A DNA stretch of 64,000 nt from Gammaproteobacteria bacterium (GTDB lineage Bacteria; Pseudomonadota; Gammaproteobacteria; Steroidobacterales; Rariloculaceae): the NCBI GenBank assembly GCA_022819855.1, contig JAJEGN010000011.1, forward strand, positions 62,001 through 126,000, in the 5' to 3' direction. Of this stretch, positions 30,667-40,282 are shown piece after piece. Made by a program: the position numbers and the translations under genes. Each line of letters opens with the position of its first letter. The first letter of the stretch is position 1. The notes under the pieces are model-generated. The model was given only the letters and a program-made list of their open reading frames with translations, ran no database searches and was not told the DNA's origin.

Positions 30667-31992
30667 CTAGACACTCATTTCGGCGATCGTGCCCGTGCTG
30701 TCGCCGAGGCTGTCGATCGGCACGTTCGAGTTGTGGAGCATGCTCAGCAACAGGTTGGTCATCGGCGTGTGGTCGATGCACCTGATGTGCTGCCCGCCGT
30801 TCAGGCGGTGCGAGCCGCCGACGACGACGTTCGGCAGCGGGAAGTGATCGTGAGCATTGCTGTTGCTCATGTTGCTGCCGTAGAGGATCAGGGAATTGTC
30901 GAGCAGCGAGCCGTCGCCGTCGGGGATCGCGTCGAGCTTGTCGAGGAATCTCGCGAAGAGCCCCACGTGATATCTCTGGATGTGCGCGTTCATTTCCATC
31001 TTCTCGGCGCGGTTCTGATGGTGGGAGACCGCGTGATGGCCTTCGCTGACGCCGACCTGCGTATAGGTTCGGTTGCTGAGCTCACGCGCCAGCATGAACG
31101 TGAAGACTCGGGTGATGTCCGCCTGCCAGGCGAGCGCGAGCAGGTCGAACATCATGTCGACATGGTCTTCGTACTCGAACGGGATGCCGGGCGGCGCTTC
31201 GGGGATGACGAGGTCGCTGTTGGCCTCGATCTGCGCGTCGGCGCGCTCGAGTCGCCGTTCGATTTCCCGGACCGCCTCGAGATAAAGTTCGAGCGTCTGG
31301 CGGTCGTGCGCGCCCAGCGCGCTCTGCAGCGACTTTGCCTGCCGGCCCAGTGCGTCGAGGATGCTGCTGTCCTCGCGGGCGCGCGCGAGCCTCGCCTCGA
31401 CGCTGCCGCCCTGGCCGAACATGCGTTCGAAGACCTTGCGCGGATTGATCTCCATCGGCATCGGCGTCGTGGGCGTTCGCCACGACAGCGTATTCATGTA
31501 GATGCAGCCGTAGTCGCGGTCACAGGCCCCGATGAGCCCGGAATGATCCTCGGTGGCCAGCTCCATCGACGGCAGCATCGTGTCGCCGCCGATCGCGGCC
31601 GCGGCGATCTGATCGGCCGTGACGCCCGCATAAGCGTCGACACCCTGTGTTGGCTTGGGCCGTACGCCGCTCAGCCATGTCGTCGGGCTCAGCGAATGTA
31701 CTGCCGTCGAGTCGGCGGCGCGATGGTGCAGCCCGCTGACGACATTGAGGCGCTCGCGGTAGGGCGCGAGCGGTTCCAGGGTGGTCTTGAACGTGAAGCC
31801 CCTGCCGTCCTCGTCGGGCGTCCAGTGGTCCATGATCGCGCCGTGCGGCACGTAGACGAAACCGAGCCGTTGCGTTGACGCGCCCGATTGCGCGAAAGCC
31901 GGAACCATCGCATCGAGCAGCGGCAACGCGAGGGAGGCTCCGAGACCGCGTAGAACGGTACGGCGCGGCAAGTGTTTCTGCGTGATGAACAT
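30667..31992 (-). CDS. Tat-exported DUF1552 protein
   Basis: A 441-aa protein with a twin-arginine leader (RRTVLRGLGASLALPLLDA) and the DUF1552 core: VYVPHGAIMDHWTP, GLHHRAADSTAVHS, EGHHAVSHHQNRAEKM and SNMSNSNAHDHFPLP, with many conserved histidines that suggest metal binding. In most genomes a DUF1592 (cytochrome-like) protein is encoded beside it, but none is found here. Function of the family is unknown. Confidence 0.85.
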   Translation of the reverse strand: MFITQKHLPRRTVLRGLGASLALPLLDAMVPAFAQSGASTQRLGFVYVPHGAIMDHWTPDEDGRGFTFKTTLEPLAPYRERLNVVSGLHHRAADSTAVHSLSPTTWLSGVRPKPTQGVDAYAGVTADQIAAAAIGGDTMLPSMELATEDHSGLIGACDRDYGCIYMNTLSWRTPTTPMPMEINPRKVFERMFGQGGSVEARLARAREDSSILDALGRQAKSLQSALGAHDRQTLELYLEAVREIERRLERADAQIEANSDLVIPEAPPGIPFEYEDHVDMMFDLLALAWQADITRVFTFMLARELSNRTYTQVGVSEGHHAVSHHQNRAEKMEMNAHIQRYHVGLFARFLDKLDAIPDGDGSLLDNSLILYGSNMSNSNAHDHFPLPNVVVGGSHRLNGGQHIRCIDHTPMTNLLLSMLHNSNVPIDSLGDSTGTIAEMSV

Positions 31993-32293
31993 GCGTGTTT
32001 CCGTCCGCCCGCTTGCCAGGTTCGCGCTCGCGACAGGATGGAACCCGGACTGTCAACAAGCACTTGAAAGCAATGCGAATTAAATCAAATACGGCGATCG
32101 GCGGCAATGCTCGGGCGCTACTGCAGAGGTTTTCCGATGCGGCGATCGCACACGGCGGGATGCGCCATCGTCATGCCGTTGGCGTTTCGGCAGCGGCGGC
32201 TTATCATCGGGTTGCGGTCGGAGCAGCGTCGGCGTTCGTTGCGCGATGGGGGCTGGCCGCGGCATCGGTGGTGATCGGGGAGTCGGAAGGACA
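31993..32293. other. Intergenic region between divergent genes
   Basis: About 300 bp between the DUF1552 gene (leftward) and a DUF6152 gene (rightward). It includes an AT-richer patch near 32070-32090. No ORF with a recognisable product is seen. A ribosome site GGAAGGACA precedes the rightward gene. Confidence 0.4.
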
Positions 32294-32659
32294 ATGAGAA
32301 AGCTGATCCGCATATTCGTCTGTTGCGCGTTCGCAGCGTTGACGATGCAGGCCTGGGCGCACCACTCGGCCGCCCAGTTCGACTTCGGACAACGCGTGCC
32401 TGTCGCCGGGACGGTCAAGCTCATCGAAGTGCGCAACCCGCACATCAAGCTGATTCTCGACGTGAGCGACGATGCCGGTCAGACACGCGAAATCGAATAC
32501 GAAGGCCACAGCCGCAACAATGTGTTTCGCCGCGGCTGGCGGCCGAATTCGGTCGGCGTCGGCGACGAGATCACGATCGAGATCGCGCCGCTGCGCGACG
32601 GCAGCGACGACGGCGGCTATATCACCGGGTTCAGGCTCGCCGACGGCTCGGAATTCTGA
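32294..32659 (+). CDS. Small secreted DUF6152 protein
   Basis: A 121-aa exported protein: signal peptide (IRIFVCCAFAALTMQAWA), then HHSAAQFDFGQRVPVAGTV, the RNPHIKLILDV block and GVGDEITIEIAPLRDG. The ATG is chosen because GGAAGG lies just upstream. It matches the N-terminal domain of the protein at 19396-20427, here as a stand-alone domain. Function is unknown. It is 91 bp before the LVIVD-type gene and probably cotranscribed. Confidence 0.8.
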   Translation: MRKLIRIFVCCAFAALTMQAWAHHSAAQFDFGQRVPVAGTVKLIEVRNPHIKLILDVSDDAGQTREIEYEGHSRNNVFRRGWRPNSVGVGDEITIEIAPLRDGSDDGGYITGFRLADGSEF

Positions 32660-32750
32660 AGCGCAAACGAGCCTGGGCCCCTGCACAGAGTGCGGGAAGG
32701 CTGTGGCCTGTATCGCTGCGTTCGAGTTCGATCGTCTGAGGAGTAACGTG

Positions 32751-34712
32751 ATGCGATTCAGGGCTACAGCGCTCGTTGCAATGTTCTTCGTTGCCGGGAC
32801 ATCGAGCATTCCGGCAGCCGCTCAAGTGGATCGGGACGATCCGGAACTCGGCCCAGACGGGGCGCCGCTGTGCACCGATCCCGCGCTCGCCGAACCCGTC
32901 GCTTGCGTGCCGATCACCCACGACACCTTCGACATCCCGTTCGCGCTGATGCCGGGTGGGCGTGTCGATGCGGAAGGCAATCTGGATCCCGCTTCATCTC
33001 CAGAGGATGCTCACGCGGGCGCGTTCGTCGCGGCCGAGGAACTCGGTCTTTTCGGCAATTTCGAGTGGCTGCACTGGCTGCCGACCGTGCCGTCCGTCAG
33101 GGATCCGGAGACGGGCGAATGGTCGGGCGGAGATCTCGACGGGTTTCCGACGGGCTGGGGTTCGACCGGGCTCGGCATCGCCGGCGACTGCCTCTACTGG
33201 GGACGAAGCAACTCGACGAACACGACGGGACCCGGAGTGACCCGGGACGTCAGGATTTTCCGCATCCAGGAGGACCCGGAGAACGATCCGCCGGTCGAAA
33301 TCGGCACGATGCCGCAGTTAACCACGCCCGATGGTGAAACGGCCGTGCGCGACCGTGAACTGCGTCCCTACAACTACACATCGACCGACGGCGCCGAGCG
33401 CATGCTCATGGTGCGCGCCGCCGCCACTGGAACGGGCGGCGACGTCATTACCTATACGCTGGACCCCGAATCCTGCCTGCCGATCGATGACGGCGCCACG
33501 GCAGCCGGCGTGCTGGCCCACGAGTTCTATCTCTGGCACGACCCCGACAACCCGAACCGCTTCGTCGTGGCGTCGCAGACCTATGGCTCGCAGCCGGAGG
33601 ACCTCATCTTCACGGCCATCACGGACGAGAGCACGGGGGAGGTCCTCGAAGAGCCCTTGTTCCTCGCGTCGTTCACGCTCGAAGAGATCGGCGGTCCGGT
33701 CCGCGACGAAGTTCCGGACGAAACGGGGCTGTATTCCGACGGCCGCTTCCTGGACTACAGCCACCTGACCGACCAGCGGGGCCGCCCGGGTGCGTCGCAG
33801 CGCACCCAGGGCAACGACCTGCACTCGGGCACGCTGTCCGACGACGGCGAGCGCTTCTACGCCGGTGGCGGCACGGCCGGCGTCTACATCCTCAATACCG
33901 AATTCATCGCCAACCGAACGAATGAAGAGCTCGCGTCCGGCGGGGTCTGCAATCGCGCATCGACGAACGTCTGGGTGGACGGCGAGATCGGCGGGCTGGT
34001 CGATGTCACGAAGCTGCCGGAAGTCGCGAACGATTGTGCGCACCCGGTGCTGAACTCCGACCCCGCGGTCCTTGCGATGCTTGCATCGGACATCTCCGCC
34101 GAGATGAAGCTCGTGCACTACACGCGGCTCGAAGCGCGCTCGCGCTTCGACTTCGCGCCGCCGTTCGTGGCTTCCGTCGGCGTGCACAGCGCGATTCCGG
34201 TGCCGAACCGGCCGTCGCAGTCGCGCGGCAACGAGGCGGGGAGGCCGGCCTTCGTGGTAATCACCGAGGAATGGCCGTTCGGTCCCTGCCCGGAGCGAAG
34301 TTTCAGGATCATCGACGTGCGTTCGGAAATCAGCCCGATGATGATCGGTGCGCATGCGATGTCGGACAGCCTCATCGAGAATTGCCTCGCTCAGCCGGTC
34401 CCGCCGGGCTCGGCGATCCGGCCGATGATGCACGCGCACAATCCGACCGTGCTCGAGAACCTCGTGTTCGTGAACTGGCTCGGCCACGGCATCCGCGCGA
34501 TCGACATTTCCAACCCGTTCAACCCGAGGGAGGTCGGGCACGCGAGACCGGTTCCATGGGGCGACATCATGACCTACCCCGACTTCCACAATGGCCTGAT
34601 GTACGTCGGCGACAACCATACGGGGCTGCACGTGCTCAGGTACACCGGTCCACGAGCCGACGAAGTGCCGCAGGATGTCATCTGGTCCTCAAACCGCACG
34701 AGCCCGCACTGA
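32751..34712 (+). CDS. Secreted LVIVD-repeat beta-propeller protein
   Basis: A 653-aa exported protein (signal RFRATALVAMFFVAGTSSIPAAAQ). It contains repeated propeller-like strands, for example AGVYILNTEFIANRTNEEL, FRIIDVRSEISPMMIG, HGIRAIDISNPFNPREVG and TGLHVLRYTG; the IDISNP-type unit is the LVIVD repeat. The ATG at 32751 follows GAGGAGTAACGTG; the long upstream frame is a read-through shadow. Such proteins are extracellular and of unknown activity. It is followed by a DUF305 gene. Confidence 0.78.
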   Translation: MRFRATALVAMFFVAGTSSIPAAAQVDRDDPELGPDGAPLCTDPALAEPVACVPITHDTFDIPFALMPGGRVDAEGNLDPASSPEDAHAGAFVAAEELGLFGNFEWLHWLPTVPSVRDPETGEWSGGDLDGFPTGWGSTGLGIAGDCLYWGRSNSTNTTGPGVTRDVRIFRIQEDPENDPPVEIGTMPQLTTPDGETAVRDRELRPYNYTSTDGAERMLMVRAAATGTGGDVITYTLDPESCLPIDDGATAAGVLAHEFYLWHDPDNPNRFVVASQTYGSQPEDLIFTAITDESTGEVLEEPLFLASFTLEEIGGPVRDEVPDETGLYSDGRFLDYSHLTDQRGRPGASQRTQGNDLHSGTLSDDGERFYAGGGTAGVYILNTEFIANRTNEELASGGVCNRASTNVWVDGEIGGLVDVTKLPEVANDCAHPVLNSDPAVLAMLASDISAEMKLVHYTRLEARSRFDFAPPFVASVGVHSAIPVPNRPSQSRGNEAGRPAFVVITEEWPFGPCPERSFRIIDVRSEISPMMIGAHAMSDSLIENCLAQPVPPGSAIRPMMHAHNPTVLENLVFVNWLGHGIRAIDISNPFNPREVGHARPVPWGDIMTYPDFHNGLMYVGDNHTGLHVLRYTGPRADEVPQDVIWSSNRTSPH

Positions 34713-34776
34713 CCGGCTGGCGGAAAAAACCGAGGCCCGACATGGGTTCGATACGGGCGGTTGGTGGCGGCGACCA

Positions 34777-35442
34777 GTGAAAATCGCGCATTGGCACGTT
34801 TGCCCCTGCCGTGAAAGGCGATCGATACCCGCTTTGCTGGCTGCGGGGGCACTGGTCACGGGATTGGCGGCCTCCGGCGCCTCTTCCCAGCCTGCCAGCA
34901 TTCCTGACCCGTCTGCCGCAGCGGTCGTTGAACCGCTGTTCAATACCGCTGACCTGACCTTCCTGCAACACATGATCGTGCACCACGAGCAGGCCGTCGC
35001 GATGTCGCTGCTCGTGCCGGAGCGCTCCGGCCGGCCGGAATTCCACCGATTCGCGGACTACGTCAGGCGGGCGCAGACCGCGGAAATCGGCATGATGCAG
35101 GCGCTGCTCGATCTCGCCGCCGAACGCGGCCTGGAACTGCCCGAACAGCACCTGCACGACGATCCGCCGATGGCGGGAATGCTGTCGTCGGCCCGGATGG
35201 CCGCGCTAGCCGAGGCGAGCGGCGCCGAATTCGAACGGCTCTGGCTCGAAGGGATGATCTTTCACCATCAGGGCGCCATCGACATGTCGCACGCCCAGCA
35301 GCGCCAGCAACTGGCCAATGGACGCCGCCCCTACAACCTCGGTGTACTGGTCGAGGAAATCATCGTCGAGCAGCGCGCCGAGATCGCGACGATGCGCCAG
35401 TGGCTGGATGCCTGGGGCCCCGAGGAGCCGGACCGCGATTGA
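34777..35442 (+). CDS. Secreted DUF305 (ferritin-like) protein
   Basis: A 221-aa exported protein of the DUF305 family with two matching helical blocks: FLQHMIVHHEQAVAMS and LWLEGMIFHHQGAIDMSH, each with the family's paired histidines and methionines, suited to metal binding, often copper-linked. The GTG at 34777 gives a basic n-region and a hydrophobic segment (IPALLAAGALVTGLAASGASS). It is the last gene before the polysaccharide locus and is probably cotranscribed with the LVIVD gene. Confidence 0.82.
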   Translation: MKIAHWHVCPCRERRSIPALLAAGALVTGLAASGASSQPASIPDPSAAAVVEPLFNTADLTFLQHMIVHHEQAVAMSLLVPERSGRPEFHRFADYVRRAQTAEIGMMQALLDLAAERGLELPEQHLHDDPPMAGMLSSARMAALAEASGAEFERLWLEGMIFHHQGAIDMSHAQQRQQLANGRRPYNLGVLVEEIIVEQRAEIATMRQWLDAWGPEEPDRD

Positions 35443-35489
35443 TCCGAATCGTTCCGGGACCGATTCACCTGACAAGCTGAAAAAAGGTG

Positions 35490-35517
35490 TTGACGAAACC
35501 CTGAAAGGCGGTATATT
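35490..35517 (+). promoter_or_regulatory. Sigma70-type promoter of the TonB receptor gene
   Basis: TTGACG at 35490-35495 and TATATT at 35512-35517 with a 16-bp spacer make a near-consensus promoter about 110 bp upstream of the receptor start. The LacI-type operator lies just downstream. Confidence 0.75.
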
Positions 35518-35524
35518 CTGAAAA

Positions 35525-35538
35525 TGTAACCGCTTACA
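35525..35538. promoter_or_regulatory. LacI-family operator
   Basis: TGTAACCGCTTACA: inverted half-sites TGTAA and TTACA around a CCGC centre containing the CG step usual for LacI-family sites. It sits about 8 bp after the -10 box, over the expected transcription start, so bound repressor would block initiation. A 13-of-14 match lies in front of the lacI gene at 43673. Confidence 0.75.
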
Positions 35539-35628
35539 TAAATGCTCGCCGCCCTGGTGTGGGAACGACAAGCGCTGACCCTTCGCGGTGCAAGGGCTGC
35601 GGCACGGGACGATGGAGGAGAGAAAAAG

Positions 35629-38577
35629 GTGGCTGTCAGTACGCTGAAAAGGACGCCGCTCGCCGCGGCAGTCTCGCTGGCCATGACCGGCGGTGCGGCA
35701 TACGCACAAGAGGGGGCGCAAACGATCGAGGAGGTCGTTGTCGTCGGTATCCGCCAGAGCCTGATGGAATCGATGGACATCAAGCGCGACGCGGACGGCG
35801 TCGTCGATGCCATCAGTGCTGAGGATATTGGCGACTTTCCGGACAGCAATCTCGCCGAATCGCTGCAGCGAATCACCGGCGTTTCGATCGACCGCGAGCG
35901 GGGCGAGGGCGCGCGAGTCACGGTTCGCGGTTTCGGGCCGGATTTCAACCTCGTCCTGTTGAACGGGCGCCAGATGCCGACATCAAGCGGACTCGGACGC
36001 TCGTTCGATTTCGGCGATCTTGCTTCGGAAGGCATCGCGGCGGTGGAAGTCTACAAGAGCGGCCAGGCCAACGTGCCCACCGGTGGTATCGGTTCCACGC
36101 TGCAGATCCGTACCACCCGTCCGTTGGAAAGCCCCGGCGTGAACTTCACCGCGGCCGTGAGCGGATTGAGCGACGAATCGACGGCAACGGGCGATTCGTT
36201 TACGCCTGAAGTGTCGGCGCTGTTCTCCAATACCTTCGCCGACGACCGCGTCGGCATCGCGCTGAGCGCCGTGCGGCAGGACCGGAACAACGGCGTCAAC
36301 ACCGCTAGCGTCGGCGGTTGGCGCACCTTCCCGGGTGAAACGGACAACTGCTGGTGCGGCATCGGTCCGTCGGAGTGGGGCGGCATTCCTCCGCATACGG
36401 ATCCCAATCAGCAGAACCGCCCCGGAGAAGGCGACTTTTATTCGGTGCCCCAGAACATCGGCTACGAACTGGCGGAATTCGACCGCGTTCGTACGAACGG
36501 CCAGCTTACACTGCAGTTTCAGGCAACCGATACGCTGCGTGCGACGCTCGACTACACGTATTCGGAACTCGAGCTGACAAGGACTTACAGCAACCTCTCG
36601 GCGTGGTTCAACTTCGGCGCCCAGGAAACGCTCTGGACGGACGGCCCCCAGGCGACCCCGCTGGTTTACACCGAGAACCTGGGTGGTTCGGACTACTCCA
36701 TGGCCGGCGGCGAGGACGCCTGGCGAACGGAGAACGAGTCGACGGGACTGAACCTGCTCTGGGATGTTACCGACCGGCTGTTCCTGGAGTTCGATTACCA
36801 CGACTCAGGTGCGAAACGCGCTCCGAACAGCCCGTTCGGCGATTCCTCCCTCCTTTCAACTGCAGCGTTTACGCGCGACAGGACGACCGGCTACTTCGGC
36901 AACGAACTGCCCATCCTCGAGCTCACGCTGGCGAACTCGTTGACGCCGGACGACATGATCGTCACCGGCAGCGTCTTTACCAACAATCTGTCGCAAATGG
37001 ACATCGACCAGACCCGATTGTCCGGGTCGTTCGACTTCGATGTCGATTTCGTCGAGAGCATCGACTTCGGCGTCCAGCTCACCGAGGTCAACAACCGCTC
37101 CGCGGGCTCGGTCGTGCAGCGCGACGCCTGGGGCGGCGTGACCCAGCGCGGTGCGATCGCGGACCTGTTGCAGCCCGCTTCGGCCGCGTCCGCATTCACC
37201 GAGATTCCCGGCGGCAACGACCCGCGCCGGCAAGTCGACTACTTCGTGTTCGACATGTCCGACGTGATCGCGAGAACCGAAGCATTGATGGCGTCGGGCG
37301 ATGCGGACATCTTCATGCTCAGCGACATGGGCGATTGCGGCACGGGACTTTGCCCGTCCAGCCGCTTCACCTCCGACCGGCGCACGCAGGAGGACTCCAT
37401 TGCGGCGTACTTCCAGATCAACATGGCGACGCAACTCGGCAGGATGCCGGTCGACATGCGGCTGGGCGTGCGCTACGAGCAGACCGACGTGTCCTCCCAG
37501 GCGCTGTCGCCGGCCTACACGCAGATCAACTGGGTTGCCGGCAACGAACTGAACGCCGTGCAGGGCGCTCCCGATTTCACGTCGCTCGAGGGCGACTACG
37601 ATCTCGTGCTGCCGAACTTCGACTTCAGGATCGACCTGTCGGACGATCTGGTTGGCCGTTTCTCGGTGAGCGAGACCGTGACACGCCCCAACTACGGCGA
37701 CATTCAGGGCGGCCAGACCATCAACTCGCTGCTGCGCATCGATGGAGGCACCGGCAACCGCGGAAATCCGGCGCTGCTGCCGTTCGAATCGGCGAACATC
37801 GACCTGTCGATCGAGTACTACTATGCCGACGCGAGCTATGCGGCGCTGGGCTACTTCAACAAGGACGTGGAGAACTTCATCGGCACGTCATCGCTCATCG
37901 AAGAAACGTTCGGGCTGGCGCATCCGGCACTCGGCCCGCTGGGCGCCGAAGCGCGGGCAGCCACGGGCAGTTCCGACGGCGGGACGTTGTACTCGTGGAT
38001 CCTCGCGAACCGGCCCGACGCGGAAGGCGTGGATGCGGCGAACGGCATCATTTCCGGTGTAGCGGGACGCGACCCGGCTGCCCCCTTCAATCTCACCATT
38101 CCGGTCAACATCGAAAAGGCGACGATGAAGGGCTGGGAAGCCGTTGTACAGCACAGCTTCGGCGACACGGGATTCGGCCTGATCGCGAATGCCACGATCG
38201 TCGATGCCGACGTCGGCTACAACAACTTCAGTCTGGCCCAGCAGTTCGTTCTTACCGGTCTTAGCGATTCGGCCAACCTCGTCGCCTATTACGACCGGGA
38301 CGGAATTGGAGTCCGCCTGGCCTGGAACTGGCGGGACGCATTCCTGGCGGGTACCGGCCAGAACAACGTGGGCGCGGGTCCCCCCACGCACATCGGCGAG
38401 TATCAGCAGCTCGACCTCAGCGCGAGTTACTGGATCAACGACAACATGCAGGTGTACCTCGACGCGCTGAACCTGACCGACGAGACGACCCATGTTTACG
38501 GTCGGCACGAGTTCCAGACGCTCTTCGCCGCCCAGTTCGGTCCGCGCTACAACATCGGCTTCCGATACAAGCTTTAG
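35629..38577 (+). CDS. TonB-dependent outer-membrane receptor of carbohydrate type
   Basis: A 982-aa receptor. The GTG at 35629 follows GGAGGAGAGAAAAAG and gives a signal peptide (TPLAAAVSLAMTGGAAYAQ). A TonB box-like EEVVVVGIR follows, then the plug domain (ISAEDIGDFPDSNLAESLQRITGVS, VRGFGPDFNLVLLNGRQ) and a 22-strand-type barrel ending in YNIGFRYKL. The size and plug style match the TonB-Xanth-Caul group that imports oligosaccharides. Its promoter has a LacI-type operator and it is followed by a hairpin and the halogenase operon. The substrate, by context, is a beta-glucan or xylan fragment (inference). Confidence 0.92.
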   Translation: MAVSTLKRTPLAAAVSLAMTGGAAYAQEGAQTIEEVVVVGIRQSLMESMDIKRDADGVVDAISAEDIGDFPDSNLAESLQRITGVSIDRERGEGARVTVRGFGPDFNLVLLNGRQMPTSSGLGRSFDFGDLASEGIAAVEVYKSGQANVPTGGIGSTLQIRTTRPLESPGVNFTAAVSGLSDESTATGDSFTPEVSALFSNTFADDRVGIALSAVRQDRNNGVNTASVGGWRTFPGETDNCWCGIGPSEWGGIPPHTDPNQQNRPGEGDFYSVPQNIGYELAEFDRVRTNGQLTLQFQATDTLRATLDYTYSELELTRTYSNLSAWFNFGAQETLWTDGPQATPLVYTENLGGSDYSMAGGEDAWRTENESTGLNLLWDVTDRLFLEFDYHDSGAKRAPNSPFGDSSLLSTAAFTRDRTTGYFGNELPILELTLANSLTPDDMIVTGSVFTNNLSQMDIDQTRLSGSFDFDVDFVESIDFGVQLTEVNNRSAGSVVQRDAWGGVTQRGAIADLLQPASAASAFTEIPGGNDPRRQVDYFVFDMSDVIARTEALMASGDADIFMLSDMGDCGTGLCPSSRFTSDRRTQEDSIAAYFQINMATQLGRMPVDMRLGVRYEQTDVSSQALSPAYTQINWVAGNELNAVQGAPDFTSLEGDYDLVLPNFDFRIDLSDDLVGRFSVSETVTRPNYGDIQGGQTINSLLRIDGGTGNRGNPALLPFESANIDLSIEYYYADASYAALGYFNKDVENFIGTSSLIEETFGLAHPALGPLGAEARAATGSSDGGTLYSWILANRPDAEGVDAANGIISGVAGRDPAAPFNLTIPVNIEKATMKGWEAVVQHSFGDTGFGLIANATIVDADVGYNNFSLAQQFVLTGLSDSANLVAYYDRDGIGVRLAWNWRDAFLAGTGQNNVGAGPPTHIGEYQQLDLSASYWINDNMQVYLDALNLTDETTHVYGRHEFQTLFAAQFGPRYNIGFRYKL

Positions 38578-38589
38578 ACCGTAACCAGC

Positions 38590-38615
38590 CGAGGCTGCCG
38601 TTCCGGGCAGCCTCG
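38590..38615 (+). terminator. Stem-loop after the TonB receptor gene
   Basis: A perfect 10-bp GC-rich stem (CGAGGCTGCC at 38590-38599 with GGCAGCCTCG at 38606-38615) and 6-nt loop lies 12 bp after the receptor stop. It is followed by only a short T-rich tract, so it may attenuate or stabilise the transcript rather than end it fully. Confidence 0.55.
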
Positions 38616-38692
38616 CTTGGTATCATCGCCGCGCGTCAGTGTCGCAGGGCGGTTGGTTGACTCGAGCCGCGCAGGAACAAGCCGGTGGGTCG

Positions 38693-40282
38693 ATGGATCA
38701 GCCGATTCGAAAAGTCGTGATCGTCGGCGGCGGTGCGGCTGGCTGGATTACCGCCTGCGTCGTAGCGGCCGAATCCCTCGGGCGCGATGCCGAACCGCTG
38801 CAGGTCGTGCTCGTGGAGTCTCCCGATGTCCCCATCATCGGTGTCGGGGAAGGCACCTGGCCATCGATGCGCATGACGCTTCAGCGCATTGGGCTGTCCG
38901 AAGACGATTTCGTGCGCGAATGCGACGCGAGCTTCAAGCAGGGTACGCGTTTTCGAGACTGGTCCGGCCGCCCCGAAACGAGTCAATACATCCACCCGTT
39001 CAGCTTTCCGGTGGACTACGCCGAGCTCAATCCGGCGCGGTTCTGGCTGGCCCATGGCGGCCGATCGGCGTTCGCCGATCTCGTCACGCCCCAGGCAAGC
39101 GTGATCGAGCGGGATCTTGCGCCCAAGCAGGTCGACGCACCGCAATACGCCTTCTCCGTCAACTACGGTTATCACCTCGACGCGAACAGCTTCGCCGGAT
39201 TGCTGCGACGGCACGGGGTGCAGAAGCTCGGCGTGCGCTACGTTCGCGGCAATTGCGAGCGCATCGATTCACACCCGGACGGAGATATCGCCGCCATGGC
39301 GCTCGATACCGGAGAGATCGTGGCAGGCGATCTGTTCGTCGATTGCACCGGACACAGGGCACTATTGATCGGCAGCCACTACGGAAGTCGTTTCCATTCG
39401 GTCAAGGACATGCTTTTCAATGATCGCGCGATCGCCGTGCAGGTACCCTACGCGGGTCCCGACGACCCGATCGCGTCCGTGACCCTGTCGACGGCGCAGC
39501 CCCACGGCTGGATCTGGGACATAGGACTCGGAAGCCGACGCGGGCTCGGCTATGTCCACTCGAGTTCCCATACCGACGAAGACAGCGCCTTGTCTAGCCT
39601 TGAACGCTATGTCGACAGTACTTCACCCGGCGTCGACCGCGACCGGTTGAACTACCGGACCATACGTTTCGAGCCGGGTTACCGCGAGAAGCTCTGGATA
39701 CGGAACTGTGTTGCCGTAGGTCTGTCGGCCGGCTTTATCGAACCCCTTGAAGCCTCCGCACTCGTGCTGGTGGAGCAATCCGCGGCGATCATCGGCGAGC
39801 AGATGCCTCGCGACCGCGCGATCATGGACACCGTGGCGGACCGGTTCAACGGGAAGATGAGCTACCATTGGGCGCGCATCGTCGAGTTCCTCAAGTTGCA
39901 CTACGCGACGAGCGTGCGCGAGGACAGCGATTACTGGACGGACAACCGCGAGCAGACTTCCTGGCCCGACAGCCTGCGCCGGAAAATGATCCTGTGGCAG
40001 CAGCAGCCGCCCTGGCACGACGACGCGCCGCGTCTCGATGAACTCTTTCCTTCCGCGAGCTATCAGTACGTGCTGTACGGAATGGGTTTCCGACCGCGCT
40101 ACCTGTCCGCAGACAAGACACGCCGCGATCCGAAAGTCAGGCGGGCGGATGAGGTTTTTCACGGTAACCGGATCAAGGCGCAGCAAATGACCCGCCTGCT
40201 GCCGTCGACTCGAGCACTGGTCAGCGCCATCGCTCACCGGGCAACTGCACAGGCTTGCGATGACCCAATACGCGCTTCTTAA
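38693..40282 (+). CDS. Tryptophan-halogenase-family flavoprotein A
   Basis: A 529-aa FAD-dependent protein of the Trp-halogenase family. It has the FAD-binding VIVGGGAAGW (residues 10-18), GVGEGTWPSM, the residue equivalent to the catalytic PrnA Lys79 (Lys82 in ASFKQGTRF) and Glu353 in FIEPLEAS, equivalent to the active-site Glu. The motif GWxWxIP typical of these halogenases is changed to GWIWDIG (residues 272-278). ATG 38693 follows GGTGGG. Family members beside TonB receptors have no proven substrate; tryptophan itself is unlikely. It overlaps sapC by 23 bp. Confidence 0.85.
   Translation: MDQPIRKVVIVGGGAAGWITACVVAAESLGRDAEPLQVVLVESPDVPIIGVGEGTWPSMRMTLQRIGLSEDDFVRECDASFKQGTRFRDWSGRPETSQYIHPFSFPVDYAELNPARFWLAHGGRSAFADLVTPQASVIERDLAPKQVDAPQYAFSVNYGYHLDANSFAGLLRRHGVQKLGVRYVRGNCERIDSHPDGDIAAMALDTGEIVAGDLFVDCTGHRALLIGSHYGSRFHSVKDMLFNDRAIAVQVPYAGPDDPIASVTLSTAQPHGWIWDIGLGSRRGLGYVHSSSHTDEDSALSSLERYVDSTSPGVDRDRLNYRTIRFEPGYREKLWIRNCVAVGLSAGFIEPLEASALVLVEQSAAIIGEQMPRDRAIMDTVADRFNGKMSYHWARIVEFLKLHYATSVREDSDYWTDNREQTSWPDSLRRKMILWQQQPPWHDDAPRLDELFPSASYQYVLYGMGFRPRYLSADKTRRDPKVRRADEVFHGNRIKAQQMTRLLPSTRALVSAIAHRATAQACDDPIRAS

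Noticed and set aside
32472-32750. N-terminal extension of the LVIVD protein to 32472
   Set aside because: It overlaps the DUF6152 gene out of frame and would bury the signal peptide; the ATG at 32751 has a good ribosome site.
36354-38264. 636-codon ORF overlapping the TonB receptor in another frame
   Set aside because: It is an Arg/Ala-rich frame shadow; the receptor frame has clear plug and barrel motifs and a matching ribosome site.
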